Shown here: one piece after another, positions 51,074 through 60,154 of the stretch | Layout: the number at the start of each line of letters is the position of its first letter | How positions within the stretch are numbered: position 1 is the first letter of the stretch | Assembly (NCBI GenBank): GCA_965279565.1 | Contig: OZ257249.1 | Span: 1,798,001-1,862,000, forward strand | Reading direction: 5' to 3' | Length of the DNA: 64,000 bases | Source of the DNA: Tagaea sp965279565 | Lineage (GTDB): Bacteria; Pseudomonadota; Alphaproteobacteria; CACIAM-22H2 | The notes under the pieces: model-generated | Told to the model about the DNA's origin: nothing | Seen by the model: only the letters and a program-made list of their open reading frames with translations | Database searches by the model: none | Translations under genes and position numbers: made by a program

Positions 51074-52927
51074 ATGTCGGACACCACGGCCTATCGGCGC
51101 GCGGTCGCATATTTCGTCGGCGCCGTCGGCGCCTCCATGTCGCTCTGGCACATGTGGATCATCGCGGTTGCCCCGCCGGAAGTGCTGTACTTCCGCGGCG
51201 GACACCTGATGTTCGCGATGACGCTGGTGTTCCTCGTCTTTCCGTTCGCCGCCTCGGGCGATTCGGTGCGCACGCGCCTGATCGACTGGCTGTGCATCGC
51301 CGGGTCGGTCGCCTTCATCGGCTATCTGTGGGTCAACCACGACTACCTGATCAACCGCATCCAGTACATCGACGAGCCGACGACGACCGACCAGGTCATG
51401 GCCGTGATCGCCATCGCGCTGGTGTTCGAGGGCACGCGCCGCTGCATCGGCTGGGCGCTGCCGATCACCTCGATGGTGTTCGTGGGCTACTGCCTCGTCT
51501 TCACCAACATCTCGGCCAGTTCGCTGCTCGACCAGATCTACCTGACGACCGAAGGCATCTTCGGTTCCACGCTCGGCGTGTCGGCGGCCTTCGTGCTGAT
51601 CTTCGTGCTGTTCGGCTCGTTCATGGAGCGCACGGGGACCGGCCAGCTCTTCATGGATTTCGCGCTGGCACTCACCGGCAGCCAGGCCGGCGGGCCAGGC
51701 AAGGTGTCGGTCATCAGCTCGTCGCTGTTCGGCACGATCTCGGGCTCGGCCGTTGCCAATGTGATGGTCGACGGGCCGATCACGATCCCGCTGATGAAAC
51801 GCACCGGCTTCAAGCCGCATTTCGCCGCGGCGGTCGAATCGGTCGCGTCGACCGGCGGACAGATCATGCCGCCGATCATGGGTGCCGCCGCCTTCGTGAT
51901 GGCCGAATACCTGCAGACAAGCTATTTCCAGGTCACGCTGTGGGCGATCATCCCGTCGCTGCTCTACTACATCGCCTGCTTCGGCGCGGTGCATTTCGAG
52001 GCGAAGCGCGAAGGCCTGCTGGGCGTACCGAAGGCGGAATGCCCGCGCCTGGGCCAGGTCCTGCGCGAGCGCGGCCACCTGTTCATTCCCATCCTGATGA
52101 TCCTCGGCGGCATGATGGCGGGCTATTCGGCACCGCTGGCGGCCCTTGCCGGCACGCTCGCCTGCTTCCCCGTCGCGCTGATGCGCAGGAACACGCGCCA
52201 GGGCATCACGTGGTGGACGGTCGTCGACGCGCTGATCGACGGGGCGAAGAACGCGCTGTCGGTCGCGATGGCGTGCGCGTGCGCTGGCATCGTCATCGGG
52301 ATCATCGCGCTGACCGGCATCGGCATCCAGTTCACGCAGTGGGTGCTCTATCTCGCCCAGAACACGCTGCTGCTGGCGCTCGTGGTGACCGCCATCGCGG
52401 GCATCGTGCTGGGCATGGGCATGCCGACGACGCCGGCCTACATCATCATGGTGTCGCTGCTCGTCCCCGCCCTGATGAAGCTCGGCGTCGTGCAGCCGGC
52501 CGCGCACATGTTCGCGTTCTACTTCGCGATCCTGTCGGCGATCACGCCGCCGGTGGCGCTGGCGGTGTTCGCCGCGGCGAGCCTCGCCAAGGCCGACCTG
52601 TGGTCGTCTGGCTGGGCGGCGGTCAAGATCGGCGCTGCCGGTTTCATCGTGCCGTTCATGTTCGTCTACCAGCCGGCCCTGCTGCTGATCGGCGACTGGA
52701 CGACGATCGTCCATTCGATCGTCACGTCTTCGTGCGGCATCCTGCTGCTCGCCGCGGGGCTGCACGGCTATTTCGTGCGCCGCGCCTCGACCTTCGAGCG
52801 GGGCCTGCTGATCGTCGCGGCGTTCGCGCTGGTCACGCCGGGACTGGTCAGCGACCTGATCGGGGTGGGGCTCGGCATCCTGGTCTTCGCGATGCAGAAG
52901 CTGAAGCCCGCCCCGAAGGCGGCGTGA
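51074..52927 (+). CDS. TRAP transporter fused permease (DctQM-type)
   Basis: 617-residue integral membrane protein combining the small 4-helix DctQ-like part (about 15-150) with the large DctM domain. Motifs: SSSLFGTISGSAVANV, TGGQIMPPIMGAAAFVMAEY and GMGMPTTPAYIIM (substrate-gate repeats), and ITPPVALAVFAAA. It imports the carboxylate caught by the TAXI binding protein using a sodium or proton gradient. The C-terminal tail carries two extra spans common in the TAXI group. It follows the binding protein gene by 55 bp. Confidence 0.93.
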   Translation: MSDTTAYRRAVAYFVGAVGASMSLWHMWIIAVAPPEVLYFRGGHLMFAMTLVFLVFPFAASGDSVRTRLIDWLCIAGSVAFIGYLWVNHDYLINRIQYIDEPTTTDQVMAVIAIALVFEGTRRCIGWALPITSMVFVGYCLVFTNISASSLLDQIYLTTEGIFGSTLGVSAAFVLIFVLFGSFMERTGTGQLFMDFALALTGSQAGGPGKVSVISSSLFGTISGSAVANVMVDGPITIPLMKRTGFKPHFAAAVESVASTGGQIMPPIMGAAAFVMAEYLQTSYFQVTLWAIIPSLLYYIACFGAVHFEAKREGLLGVPKAECPRLGQVLRERGHLFIPILMILGGMMAGYSAPLAALAGTLACFPVALMRRNTRQGITWWTVVDALIDGAKNALSVAMACACAGIVIGIIALTGIGIQFTQWVLYLAQNTLLLALVVTAIAGIVLGMGMPTTPAYIIMVSLLVPALMKLGVVQPAAHMFAFYFAILSAITPPVALAVFAAASLAKADLWSSGWAAVKIGAAGFIVPFMFVYQPALLLIGDWTTIVHSIVTSSCGILLLAAGLHGYFVRRASTFERGLLIVAAFALVTPGLVSDLIGVGLGILVFAMQKLKPAPKAA

Positions 52928-52928
52928 G

Positions 52929-53354
52929 CTAGAAGTCCGTCTTCGCCCCGGGCAGCGCCGCGAGGCCCGCCTTGGCGACTTCCAGATCCTGGTCGCCCGT
53001 GCCCGAGCCCACACCGATACCACCGATCGTGTGGCCGTCGACGACGATCGGCGTGCCGCCCTTGACGTTGACGAGCTTGCCCTGCGTGGCGATGGCGAGG
53101 CGGATGTCGAGCCCCTCGGCCATGCCGCCGGTCGCAGCCCGGCTCGACGCGGCGGTCATCGCCTTGCGCGTCGCCGAGTCGACCGAGAGGATTTTCGCGC
53201 CGTCCATGCGCGCGAAGGCGAGCAGGTTGGCCCCGTCGTCGACGACGGCGATGCATTGCGGCACGCCCATCGCCTTTGCCTTCGCGACGGCCGCGGCGAG
53301 CATTTTCTGGGCACCTTCGTAGGTCAGCTTCAGCGAGGGCAGCGTGTCGGGCAT
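52929..53354 (-). CDS. GlcG/HbpS heme-binding-like protein
   Basis: 141-residue small alpha/beta protein of the GlcG/HbpS (DUF336) family: LTYEGAQKMLAAAVAKAKAMG, CIAVVDDGANLLAFARMDGA, SRKA-type helix and GGTPIVVDGHTIGGIGVGSGTGDQDLEVAKAG. Members occur in glycolate and other catabolic operons and some bind heme or cobalamin; the role is unclear. It converges on the TRAP permease with one base between the stop codons, so it is a separate transcript. ATG at 53354. Confidence 0.9.
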   Translation of the reverse strand: MPDTLPSLKLTYEGAQKMLAAAVAKAKAMGVPQCIAVVDDGANLLAFARMDGAKILSVDSATRKAMTAASSRAATGGMAEGLDIRLAIATQGKLVNVKGGTPIVVDGHTIGGIGVGSGTGDQDLEVAKAGLAALPGAKTDF

Positions 53355-53380
53355 TTGCGTCGGTCCTGTCCGGAGTGGGG

Positions 53381-53421
53381 AAGCGCGCGAGAATGCCAGC
53401 AAAGCGCGCGAGAATGCCAGC
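53381..53421. repeat. 21-bp tandem duplication
   Basis: AAGCGCGCGAGAATGCCAGC occurs at 53381-53400 and again at 53402-53421, one base apart. It lies in the gap of about 210 bp between GlcG and the next rightward gene. Only two units, so it is a simple tandem duplication, not an array. Its role, if any, is unknown. Confidence 0.8.
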
Positions 53422-53566
53422 CCCCTCGATTAACCATGTTGACCGACATCGCCGAATGGCGGCCATGCGTGCCGGGCGTCGGCCGGCACTGGAAATGCCG
53501 GGTCCGCATCCTAGTTCCTCGATCCCGAACCTCTCCGGGCGGCGACAGGGATTTCCGGCAATCGCG

Positions 53567-54529
53567 ATGCGTTTCCAGTTCGAGCACATGGCGTTCAACC
53601 AGCCCGGCGCCCACTTCGCGGTGAGCACGTATCGCGAGGTCGTGTTCCGCGTCGCGCTCGGCGAGCTCGACGCGAGCCTCGATCTCGACCGCGTGGCCGG
53701 CACGCTCGGCCTGCCGCACGACTCGTCCGACCGCCGGCTCCTGAAGCTCGTGCCCGTCGCCATGCGCTACCGCCGCCGGCTCGGGAATGGCGACCCCCTG
53801 CCGAGCGAAGCGGTCGACGCGAGCCCGTCCTGGACGCCAAAGCCGCACCTTGTCCTGCGCGCGGTCGGGCGCATCGGCCAGGCGATCGGCGCGGCCGACA
53901 TGTTCGCGGACCGTGCGCCGCCCGCCGAATCGATGGTACGCGCGGCGCTCGACGGACTCGCGCGTGCCGTGCGCGACAGGATCAATCCCCGCGCCCTCGA
54001 ACTTTCGGCCGGCGACATCGCGCAGATCGCCTTCGATACCGCGCGCGTCGACTGGATCTGCCGCACGCTGATCGATCTCCAGCAGGCGGTCGGCGGAATC
54101 GCGCGGCTGGCCGCGGCGCGCCAGGGCCCGCCGCGCGCCGAGCGGGCGCGGGCCGTCGCGCACGGGCTGCGCGATGCGGTCGTATGGGGGTCCGAGCGCG
54201 CCATGCATCTCGACACGATCGTCGCCGATCCCCTGCGCGCATTCGGCAACGTGCCGGATTTCAAGGCGCGGCTCTGGCCGGCAATGGCGGGCCTGCGTGC
54301 CTTCATTCTCGATATCGAACCGCTGCTCGCCGCGTGGGACGCGGCACGCGACCGCCGCGGAGGCCCCACCGACAACGATCTCGAGGCGCTCCAGCGTCTC
54401 GTCTCCGCCAGATACTCGCCTTTCGATCCCGGGCTTTTCGCCTGGCGGAGAGCCGAGCCGGACCTGATCGCCCCCGCCACCCGGCGCGGCGAGGCCGGAG
54501 ACCCAGCAGGAGCTGCCGCCGATGAGTGA
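53567..54529 (+). CDS. Hypothetical protein, mainly helical
   Basis: 320 residues, no signal peptide or membrane span. The N-terminal half has a regular helical pattern (STYREVVFRVALGELDASL, RLLKLVPVAMRYRRRL) and the C-terminal half includes DWICRTLIDLQQAVGGIARL and FILDIEPLLAAWDAARDRRGG. I recognise no family. The start at 53567 gives MRFQFEHMAF; a start at 53588 is equally possible because neither has a good ribosome-binding site. It overlaps the PAS gene by 8 bp, so a link to PAS signalling is plausible. Confidence 0.7.
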   Translation: MRFQFEHMAFNQPGAHFAVSTYREVVFRVALGELDASLDLDRVAGTLGLPHDSSDRRLLKLVPVAMRYRRRLGNGDPLPSEAVDASPSWTPKPHLVLRAVGRIGQAIGAADMFADRAPPAESMVRAALDGLARAVRDRINPRALELSAGDIAQIAFDTARVDWICRTLIDLQQAVGGIARLAAARQGPPRAERARAVAHGLRDAVVWGSERAMHLDTIVADPLRAFGNVPDFKARLWPAMAGLRAFILDIEPLLAAWDAARDRRGGPTDNDLEALQRLVSARYSPFDPGLFAWRRAEPDLIAPATRRGEAGDPAGAAADE

Positions 54530-55019
54530 AGACAAGCCGAAGCTCAGTCTCGGCCGCTACGAGGAACTGGCGCTGTCCGAGCTGGCCGCCTGTCCGGTCC
54601 TGGCGCAATGCCATGCCACATGGCTTGCCGCGGGCGCCGCGGACCGCCTGCCGGCTTCGCTCGACCTGTCGGGCATTCCGGCCGAAGCGCTGCCCTATAC
54701 GATGCTGCTCGACTATCTGCCGGCCGCAGGCGACGTGCGCGTGCGCATCGCAGGCACACATGTCGGCGAGCACTCCTCGTTTCGCGACAGCGGGCGCGGC
54801 CTGCGCGGCTTCTTCGACCAGACCGATGCCGGGATCGTCTTCGAAAGCCTCGTGCGCATCGCCGTCGCGAAGAAGCCGAGCCTCGCGCGGCGCGACTACG
54901 TGCAGATCGACGGGCGGAGATACAGCTATACGCGCCTGATCATGCCGCTGGCGGCGGACGGAACGACGGTCTCGGGCTTCTTCAAGACCATCGAACCGGC
55001 ATCGCTGCACATCGATTAG
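54522..55019 (+). CDS. PAS_5-domain protein
   Basis: 165-residue stand-alone PAS_5 domain protein, a group common in alphaproteobacteria. Matching features are LPASLDLSGIPAEALPYTMLLDYLP, then VRVRIAGTHVGE (family R-GT) and DSGRGLRGFF. It has no output domain and should act as a cytosolic sensor or adaptor. It overlaps the 3' end of the preceding hypothetical gene. Confidence 0.8.
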   Translation: MSEDKPKLSLGRYEELALSELAACPVLAQCHATWLAAGAADRLPASLDLSGIPAEALPYTMLLDYLPAAGDVRVRIAGTHVGEHSSFRDSGRGLRGFFDQTDAGIVFESLVRIAVAKKPSLARRDYVQIDGRRYSYTRLIMPLAADGTTVSGFFKTIEPASLHID

Positions 55020-55032
55020 GCGGCGGGCGGCA

Positions 55033-55065
55033 AAGAAAAGGGCCGCGTCCGTTAAGGAGCGGCCC
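55033..55065 (-). terminator. Terminator of the TetR gene
   Basis: Stem GGGCCGC (55040-55046) with GCGGCCC (55059-55065) and a 12-nt loop. On the minus strand it is followed by TTTTCTTT (55032-55039). It lies about 80 bp after the TetR-family gene stop. The plus strand, after the PAS gene, lacks a U-tract, so termination is mainly leftward. Confidence 0.65.
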
Positions 55066-55143
55066 GAAGTTGGGGAGAAACCTGTCCACCAGGGCGGAAC
55101 GCCCCGCGCGACATGGCTTCTACAAAGCAGAATTCGTGCCAGT

Positions 55144-55728
55144 TCAGGCGACTGCGGCGGCCTTCGCGGCTGTGCCGGCCAGCGACCGGGCTTCGGCAAG
55201 CACGGCGGCGCCGGCACCCGTGCGGGCAAGGACGGCGATGCCGGCCGCGAGCGTGCCGATCAGAAGCGCAAGGCGCGCGGCGTGTACCGGCGGAACGAAG
55301 CGCGCCAGCGACGCGGCCGTCTCGGCGCGCCCGGCTTCCGTGCGCGCGGCGGCGAGCGCGCGCCAGCGCGGATCGGCCTCGCTCGCCTCGGACAGGACGC
55401 ACGCGACGAGGCAGCCGCGCGGGCTCCCCCGGCTCGCGACGAGGCGCAGGGCCGTATCGAAATAGGCGTCGATGGCGCTCTCGACGTCGCCCGCCCGGTC
55501 GAGCGCGTCGCGGATCTGCGCCCAGTGCGTGTCGCCGTAGCGGATCACCGCCTTCTCGAACAGGTCGGCCTTGTCGCCGAATGCGGCGTAGAGGCTCGGC
55601 CGGTTGATGCCCATCGCCCCGGTCAGCGTCTCGAGCGAGGCGCCTTCATAGCCGTGCTTCCAGAACACGCCGATGGCGGCATCGAGGGCCTTGTCGGTGT
55701 CGAAGGCGCGGGGACGACCGGCCGGCAT
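55144..55728 (-). CDS. TetR/AcrR-family repressor
   Basis: 194 residues. The N-terminal helix-turn-helix is KALDAAIGVFWKHGYEGAS, then LTGAMGINRPSLYAAFGDKADLF; the C-terminal ligand domain is helical with CLVACVLSEAS. It is divergent from the SDR gene over 103 bp, where a TACCG-AA-CGATA near-dyad overlaps the SDR promoter. It very probably represses that gene and itself. The ligand is unknown. Confidence 0.92.
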   Translation of the reverse strand: MPAGRPRAFDTDKALDAAIGVFWKHGYEGASLETLTGAMGINRPSLYAAFGDKADLFEKAVIRYGDTHWAQIRDALDRAGDVESAIDAYFDTALRLVASRGSPRGCLVACVLSEASEADPRWRALAAARTEAGRAETAASLARFVPPVHAARLALLIGTLAAGIAVLARTGAGAAVLAEARSLAGTAAKAAAVA

Positions 55729-55756
55729 TATTTTGTACCTTTCAGTAAGAAATTGC

Positions 55757-55797
55757 TTGACGGAGCCCGGGGCGGGGAATATCTATACCGAACGATA
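55757..55797 (+). promoter_or_regulatory. SDR promoter with TetR-type operator
   Basis: TTGACG (55757-55762), a 17-nt spacer, TATCTA (55780-55785), then the imperfect dyad TACCG-AA-CGATA (55786-55797, one mismatch) exactly at the expected transcription start. The CCGAACG core is typical of TetR-family sites. Repressor bound here would block initiation. The adjacent TetR gene makes self-evident regulation likely. Confidence 0.6.
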
Positions 55798-55831
55798 CAT
55801 AATTCAACGATCCCCCGCAAGGAGAAAACCC

Positions 55832-56581
55832 GTGAAGCGTCTTGAAGGACTTTCCGCCCTCGTCACCGGCGGCACCACCGGCATCGGCCTCGAAACCGCA
55901 CGCCGGTTCCTGGCCGAAGGTGCGCGTGTTGCGATCACCGGCCTCAACCCCGAGCGGCTCGAAGCCGCGAAGCAGTCGCTGGGTGCGGGCGTCGTCGCGA
56001 TCCGGGCCGACGCGTCGAGTGCCGCCGCCCAGAAGGCGCTTGCCGCCGAGATCGCCGCGAAGTTCGGCAAGCTCGACATCCTGTTCGCGAACGCGGGCAT
56101 CGCCGAGTTCGCGCCCATCGAAGCCGTCGACGAGGCGCATTTCGACCGCCAGTTCGCGACGAACGTGAAGGGGCCGTACTTCCTGATCCAGGCGCTGCTG
56201 CCGTACTTCGCGCCCGAAACGTCGATCGTCCTGAACGCGTCGGTCGTGGCGCATCGCGGCATGCCGAACACGAGCGTCTACAGCGCCACCAAATCGGCCG
56301 TCCTCGGCCTGGCGCGCTCGCTTTCGGCGGAACTCGCACCCCGGGGCATCCGCATCAACACGATCAGCCCCGGCCCGATCGACACGCCGATCTACGCCAA
56401 GCTCGGCCTCACGCCCGAGGAAGCCGCCGGTATGGCCGAATCGATCCGAGCGACGGTGCCGATGAAGCGCTTCGGCACGACCGGCGAGATCGCCGATGCG
56501 GCCGTCTTCCTCGCCTCGAAGGAGTCGCGCTACATGCTGGCCGGCGAACTGGTCGTCGGCGGCGGCTTCGCCACGGTCTAG
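55832..56581 (+). CDS. Short-chain dehydrogenase/reductase
   Basis: 249-residue classical SDR: cofactor motif TGGTTGIG, FANAG, catalytic Ser in NASVVAHRG and Tyr-x3-Lys in YSATK, then SPGPIDTPIY and a C-terminal GGGFATV. It oxidises or reduces a small alcohol/carbonyl with NAD(P); the substrate is not predictable. The start is GTG at 55832 with AGGAG 8 nt upstream. It is under the adjacent TetR-family repressor, as often seen for quinone- or aldehyde-responsive SDRs. The stop shares CTAG with the convergent molybdoenzyme gene. Confidence 0.92.
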   Translation: MKRLEGLSALVTGGTTGIGLETARRFLAEGARVAITGLNPERLEAAKQSLGAGVVAIRADASSAAAQKALAAEIAAKFGKLDILFANAGIAEFAPIEAVDEAHFDRQFATNVKGPYFLIQALLPYFAPETSIVLNASVVAHRGMPNTSVYSATKSAVLGLARSLSAELAPRGIRINTISPGPIDTPIYAKLGLTPEEAAGMAESIRATVPMKRFGTTGEIADAAVFLASKESRYMLAGELVVGGGFATV

Positions 56582-58656
56582 GCCGGCCTGACCCAGATGG
56601 CGGTGTCGTGGAAAACGGCACCGCCGGCGGGGAAGCCGGGATCGGCGGAGATCAGCACGTTGATGCCGATGCCTTCCTCGAACGCGTCGTTGGGCCAGAT
56701 GCTCTCGACCACGACAGTTCCCCGCAGCAGCCCGTCGAACGACTTGGCGCGCAGCACGAGCGAGCCGCGCGCGTTGCCCAGCCGCAGGCGCGTGCCGTCG
56801 GTGGCCCCAATTGAGGCGAGATCGTCGGGATGCATCATCGCGGCGGGGCCGACCTCGCGCGCGATCGAGCCCGGCGTCTCGGTGAAGGTGGAGTTGAGAT
56901 AGCTGCGCGCCGGTGCCGCGACGAGGCGGAAGGGCTTTTCCTTCGTCGCCTTGTCGTAATTCGTCATCTGCGTGGGCAAGGCGGGCATGTCCTTCCACGC
57001 CGCCCCGATCGTCGACCAGTCGGCCTTGAAGTGCCACCGCTTGTCCGCATGGCCGAACCCGTCGAGGAAATGCGCCTTCTCGAACGGCAAAGCGCGGTCG
57101 AGCCAGCGCCCGGCATGCACTTCGTCGGCCGACGGATAACCCGACGCCTTCAGCGTCCAGTCGATCAGCTCCCACTCGGACATCCCGAAGCCGGGATGCG
57201 TGGCACCCAGCCGGCGCGCGAGCTCGCGATGGACCCAATGGTTGGGTTTGCACTCGGCGTAGGGCTCGACGACCTTCTTCGTGACCTGCAGATACGTGTG
57301 GCCGCCCGCCTGGTAGATGTCGTCGTGCTCGAGGAACGTCGTCGCCGGCAGCACGATATCGGCCATGCGCGCGGTGTCGGTCAGGAACTGCTCGTGCACG
57401 CACACGAACAGGTCGTCGCGCCGGAAGCCGTCGCGCACCTTGGCAAGCTCGGGCGCCACGTTCATCGGGTTGGTGTTCTGGATGAACAGCGCGTTGACCG
57501 GCGGCCCGTCGCCCAGATCGCGCTTGTCGCCGGTCAGGATCGGGCCGATGCGGCTCTGGTCGAGACGGCGCACGCGCGCGTCCATGACGTCGCTGCCCTC
57601 GATCATCGTCTTGTCGAGCCCGTAGACCGACGACTGCGCGTAGAGCGCCCCGCCGCCTTCGTGCTGCCAGGCCCCCGTGATCGCGGCGAGCGAGGCGGCC
57701 GCATGCATCGAGGAAGCGCCGTTGCGGTGGCGCGCGAAGCCGTAGCCGAGCCGCACGTAGCTGCGCTTGGTCGAGCCGAACAGCCGCGCGAATTCGCGGA
57801 TCGTCGCGGCCGGCACGCCGCAGATCCCTTCGGCCCATTCCGGCGACTTGTCCGCGACATGGGCTTCGAGTTCTTCCGCACCGTGCGCGTATTTCGCCAT
57901 GTAGGCGCGGTCGGCGAAGCCTTCGGCGAACAGCACGTGCATGACGCCAAGGGCCAGTGCCGCGTCCGTACCCGGCTTCAGCATCAGGTGGATGTCGGCC
58001 TGCTCGGCCGTCGGCGTGCGATAGGGGTCGACGACGACCAGCTTCGCGCCGCGCGTCTTGCGCGCGCGCGACACGTGCGTCATCACGTTGACCTGCGTGG
58101 AGACGGGATTGCCGCCCCACACGACGATCAGGTCGCTCTGCGCCATCTCGCGCGCGTCGGTCCCGCGTTTCGCACCCGCACCGGCCATCCAGCCCGCGTC
58201 GGCGAGCGTGATGCAGATCGTCGAGTACTGGCGCGACCAGCGCATCGCGTGGCGCAGCCGTTCGATCCCGTCGCGCTGAACGAGACCCATCGTGCCGGCG
58301 TAGAAATAGGGCCACACCGCCTCGGCGCCGTCGCGCGCGGCGACCTGCTTCAGCCGGTGGGCGACCTCGTCGAGCGCCTCGTCCCAGGAAATCGGCGCGA
58401 AACCGTCGCGCGCGCTGCCCTTGGGCCCGACGCGGCGCAGCGGCTGCGACAGGCGGGCGGGATGGTGCTGGCGTTCGGCATAGCGGGCGACCTTCGCGCA
58501 CACCACGCCGGCCGTGTAGTCGTTGTCCTTGGCACCCCGGACCTTGCCGATCCGGTGCTCGTCCAGCCGCTCGACTTCCAGCGCGCAGACGCTGGGACAG
58601 TCGTGCGGACAGGTGGAAGACCGCCAGTCGGGCAAAACGGTGCTTGAATCGGGCAT
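56578..58656 (-). CDS. Molybdopterin-dependent oxidoreductase (COG0243)
   Basis: 692-residue MopB enzyme. The N-terminal 4Fe-4S ligands are in CPHDCPSVC and GVVCAKV, then VWGGNPVSTQ, the MoCo-binding NTNPMNVAPE and DIVLPATTFLEHDD, and a C-terminal MopB-CT domain (PEDDLASIGATDG-like, RLRLGNARGS). No twin-arginine signal, so it is cytosolic. No electron-transfer partner is adjacent. Members of this group include formate dehydrogenase-like and uncharacterised oxidoreductases; the substrate is unknown. ATG at 58656. Confidence 0.88.
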   Translation of the reverse strand: MPDSSTVLPDWRSSTCPHDCPSVCALEVERLDEHRIGKVRGAKDNDYTAGVVCAKVARYAERQHHPARLSQPLRRVGPKGSARDGFAPISWDEALDEVAHRLKQVAARDGAEAVWPYFYAGTMGLVQRDGIERLRHAMRWSRQYSTICITLADAGWMAGAGAKRGTDAREMAQSDLIVVWGGNPVSTQVNVMTHVSRARKTRGAKLVVVDPYRTPTAEQADIHLMLKPGTDAALALGVMHVLFAEGFADRAYMAKYAHGAEELEAHVADKSPEWAEGICGVPAATIREFARLFGSTKRSYVRLGYGFARHRNGASSMHAAASLAAITGAWQHEGGGALYAQSSVYGLDKTMIEGSDVMDARVRRLDQSRIGPILTGDKRDLGDGPPVNALFIQNTNPMNVAPELAKVRDGFRRDDLFVCVHEQFLTDTARMADIVLPATTFLEHDDIYQAGGHTYLQVTKKVVEPYAECKPNHWVHRELARRLGATHPGFGMSEWELIDWTLKASGYPSADEVHAGRWLDRALPFEKAHFLDGFGHADKRWHFKADWSTIGAAWKDMPALPTQMTNYDKATKEKPFRLVAAPARSYLNSTFTETPGSIAREVGPAAMMHPDDLASIGATDGTRLRLGNARGSLVLRAKSFDGLLRGTVVVESIWPNDAFEEGIGINVLISADPGFPAGGAVFHDTAIWVRPA

Positions 58657-58744
58657 GGCCGGACGGTACGGGAACGGGGCGGGGCGAGGCAAGCCCCCGC
58701 CCGTCGCAACCTTGTCTGCCGACAACTTCGAGGTCTTCGCCCAA

Positions 58745-60154
58745 ATGTCCGAGTCCTGGATCGTCAGCCTGTCCGCCCGCGAAATCGCCGCGCGCGTGAA
58801 GTCCCGCGAGATCACCGCCGTCCAGGTGCTCGACGCCCATCTGGCGCGCATCGCCGCCGAGAACCCGAAGGTCAACGCGATCTGCACGCTGGCCGAGGAC
58901 AAGGCGCGCGGCTGGGCCGCCGAGCTCGACGCGAAGGTCGCGTCCGGCGCCGATCCGGGCCTGCTCGCCGGCGTGCCGGTCGGCATCAAGGACGTGCACG
59001 CCACGGCGGGCATCCTCACGACCTACGGCTCGCCGACGATGGCCGACAACGTGCCGACCGAGGACGCGGCCGTCGTGACGAAGATCAAGCAGGCCGGCGG
59101 CATCGTCGTCGGCAAGACCAACACGCCGGAATTCGCGGCCGGGGCCAACACCTACAACGACGTGTTCGGCGCCACGCGCAATCCGTGGGACCTGCGCATG
59201 TCGGCGTCCGGTTCGACCGGCGGCGGCGCGGCGGCACTCGCCTCGCGCATGGTGGCACTCGCCGACGGATCGGACCTCGGCGGCAGCCTGCGCACGCCGG
59301 CGTCGTTCTGCGGCGTGGTCGGCTTCCGGCCCACGCCGGGCCTGGTCCCGATCCATTCGCCCAACAAGCCGTTCGACGCGCTCGCGGTCGCGGGCCCGAT
59401 GGCGCGCGACGTGGAAGACTGCGCGCTGTTCCTGTCGGCCATCGCCGGGCCGAGCGCGCGCGATCCGCGCGGCTTCGCGATCGACGGGCGCGATTTCGTC
59501 GCCGCCGTCAATGCACCACTCGAAGGCAAGCGCATCGCCTACGTGTCCGACATCGCGCGCATCGGCGTGGAGAGCGAGATCGACACGATCTGCCGCGCGG
59601 CGACCTACCAGCTCGGCACGTGGGGGGCGCGGGTCGAGGAATTCGAGCTCGACCTTTCCTTCGCGCGCGAGGCGTTCCTGCAGCTGCGCGGCCAGTGGAT
59701 GGTGCAGTCGCATCTGGAACGGCTGCATCTGGTCGACCGCTTCAATCCCAACCTGTCGGGCAACATCCGCAAGGGGCTGGCGCAGGGCCCCATCGACGTC
59801 GCGCGCGGCGAGCATTCGCGCGCGGCACTCGTGCAGCGCTGGGCGGACGTGTTCGAGACGTACGATGCCGTGTGCTGCCCGTGCGCGCCGGTCTCGCCCT
59901 TCCCGGTCGAGCAGAACTATCCCGAGACGATCGACGGCAACAAGATGTCGAGCTACATCGACTGGGTCGCGCCCACGTTCCTCGTCACGATGGCAGCGCT
60001 GCCGGCGATCTCGGTGCCGTGCGGCCTGACGGCGGCGAAGCTGCCCGTCGGCCTGCAGATCGTGGCCCCGCGCCACGGCGAGGAAACGGTGCTGTCGCTG
60101 GCGCGCGGCGTGGAACGCATGCGTCCCATCGGCGTGGCGCCCTCACACGGCTGA
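58745..60154 (+). CDS. Amidase-signature family hydrolase
   Basis: 469-residue amidase of the Ser-cisSer-Lys class. The Lys is in VPVGIKDVHA, the cis-Ser in SASGSTGGGAAALAS and the nucleophile Ser in DLGGSLRTPASFCGVVGFRPT. It hydrolyses an amide to acid and ammonia; members also serve as GatA-like proteins, but no gatB/gatC neighbours are present, so a catabolic amidase is more likely. The ATG at 58745 gives MSESWIVSLSA. Its 3' end overlaps the convergent WecA-like gene by 12 bp. Confidence 0.9.
   Translation: MSESWIVSLSAREIAARVKSREITAVQVLDAHLARIAAENPKVNAICTLAEDKARGWAAELDAKVASGADPGLLAGVPVGIKDVHATAGILTTYGSPTMADNVPTEDAAVVTKIKQAGGIVVGKTNTPEFAAGANTYNDVFGATRNPWDLRMSASGSTGGGAAALASRMVALADGSDLGGSLRTPASFCGVVGFRPTPGLVPIHSPNKPFDALAVAGPMARDVEDCALFLSAIAGPSARDPRGFAIDGRDFVAAVNAPLEGKRIAYVSDIARIGVESEIDTICRAATYQLGTWGARVEEFELDLSFAREAFLQLRGQWMVQSHLERLHLVDRFNPNLSGNIRKGLAQGPIDVARGEHSRAALVQRWADVFETYDAVCCPCAPVSPFPVEQNYPETIDGNKMSSYIDWVAPTFLVTMAALPAISVPCGLTAAKLPVGLQIVAPRHGEETVLSLARGVERMRPIGVAPSHG

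Noticed and set aside
53381..53421. Possible CRISPR-like direct repeats
   Set aside because: Only two 20-bp copies one base apart with no spacer; a tandem duplication.
55742..60076. 1444-codon leftward frame over SDR, molybdoenzyme and amidase
   Set aside because: Crosses three genes on both strands with recognisable catalytic residues; composition is shadow-like.
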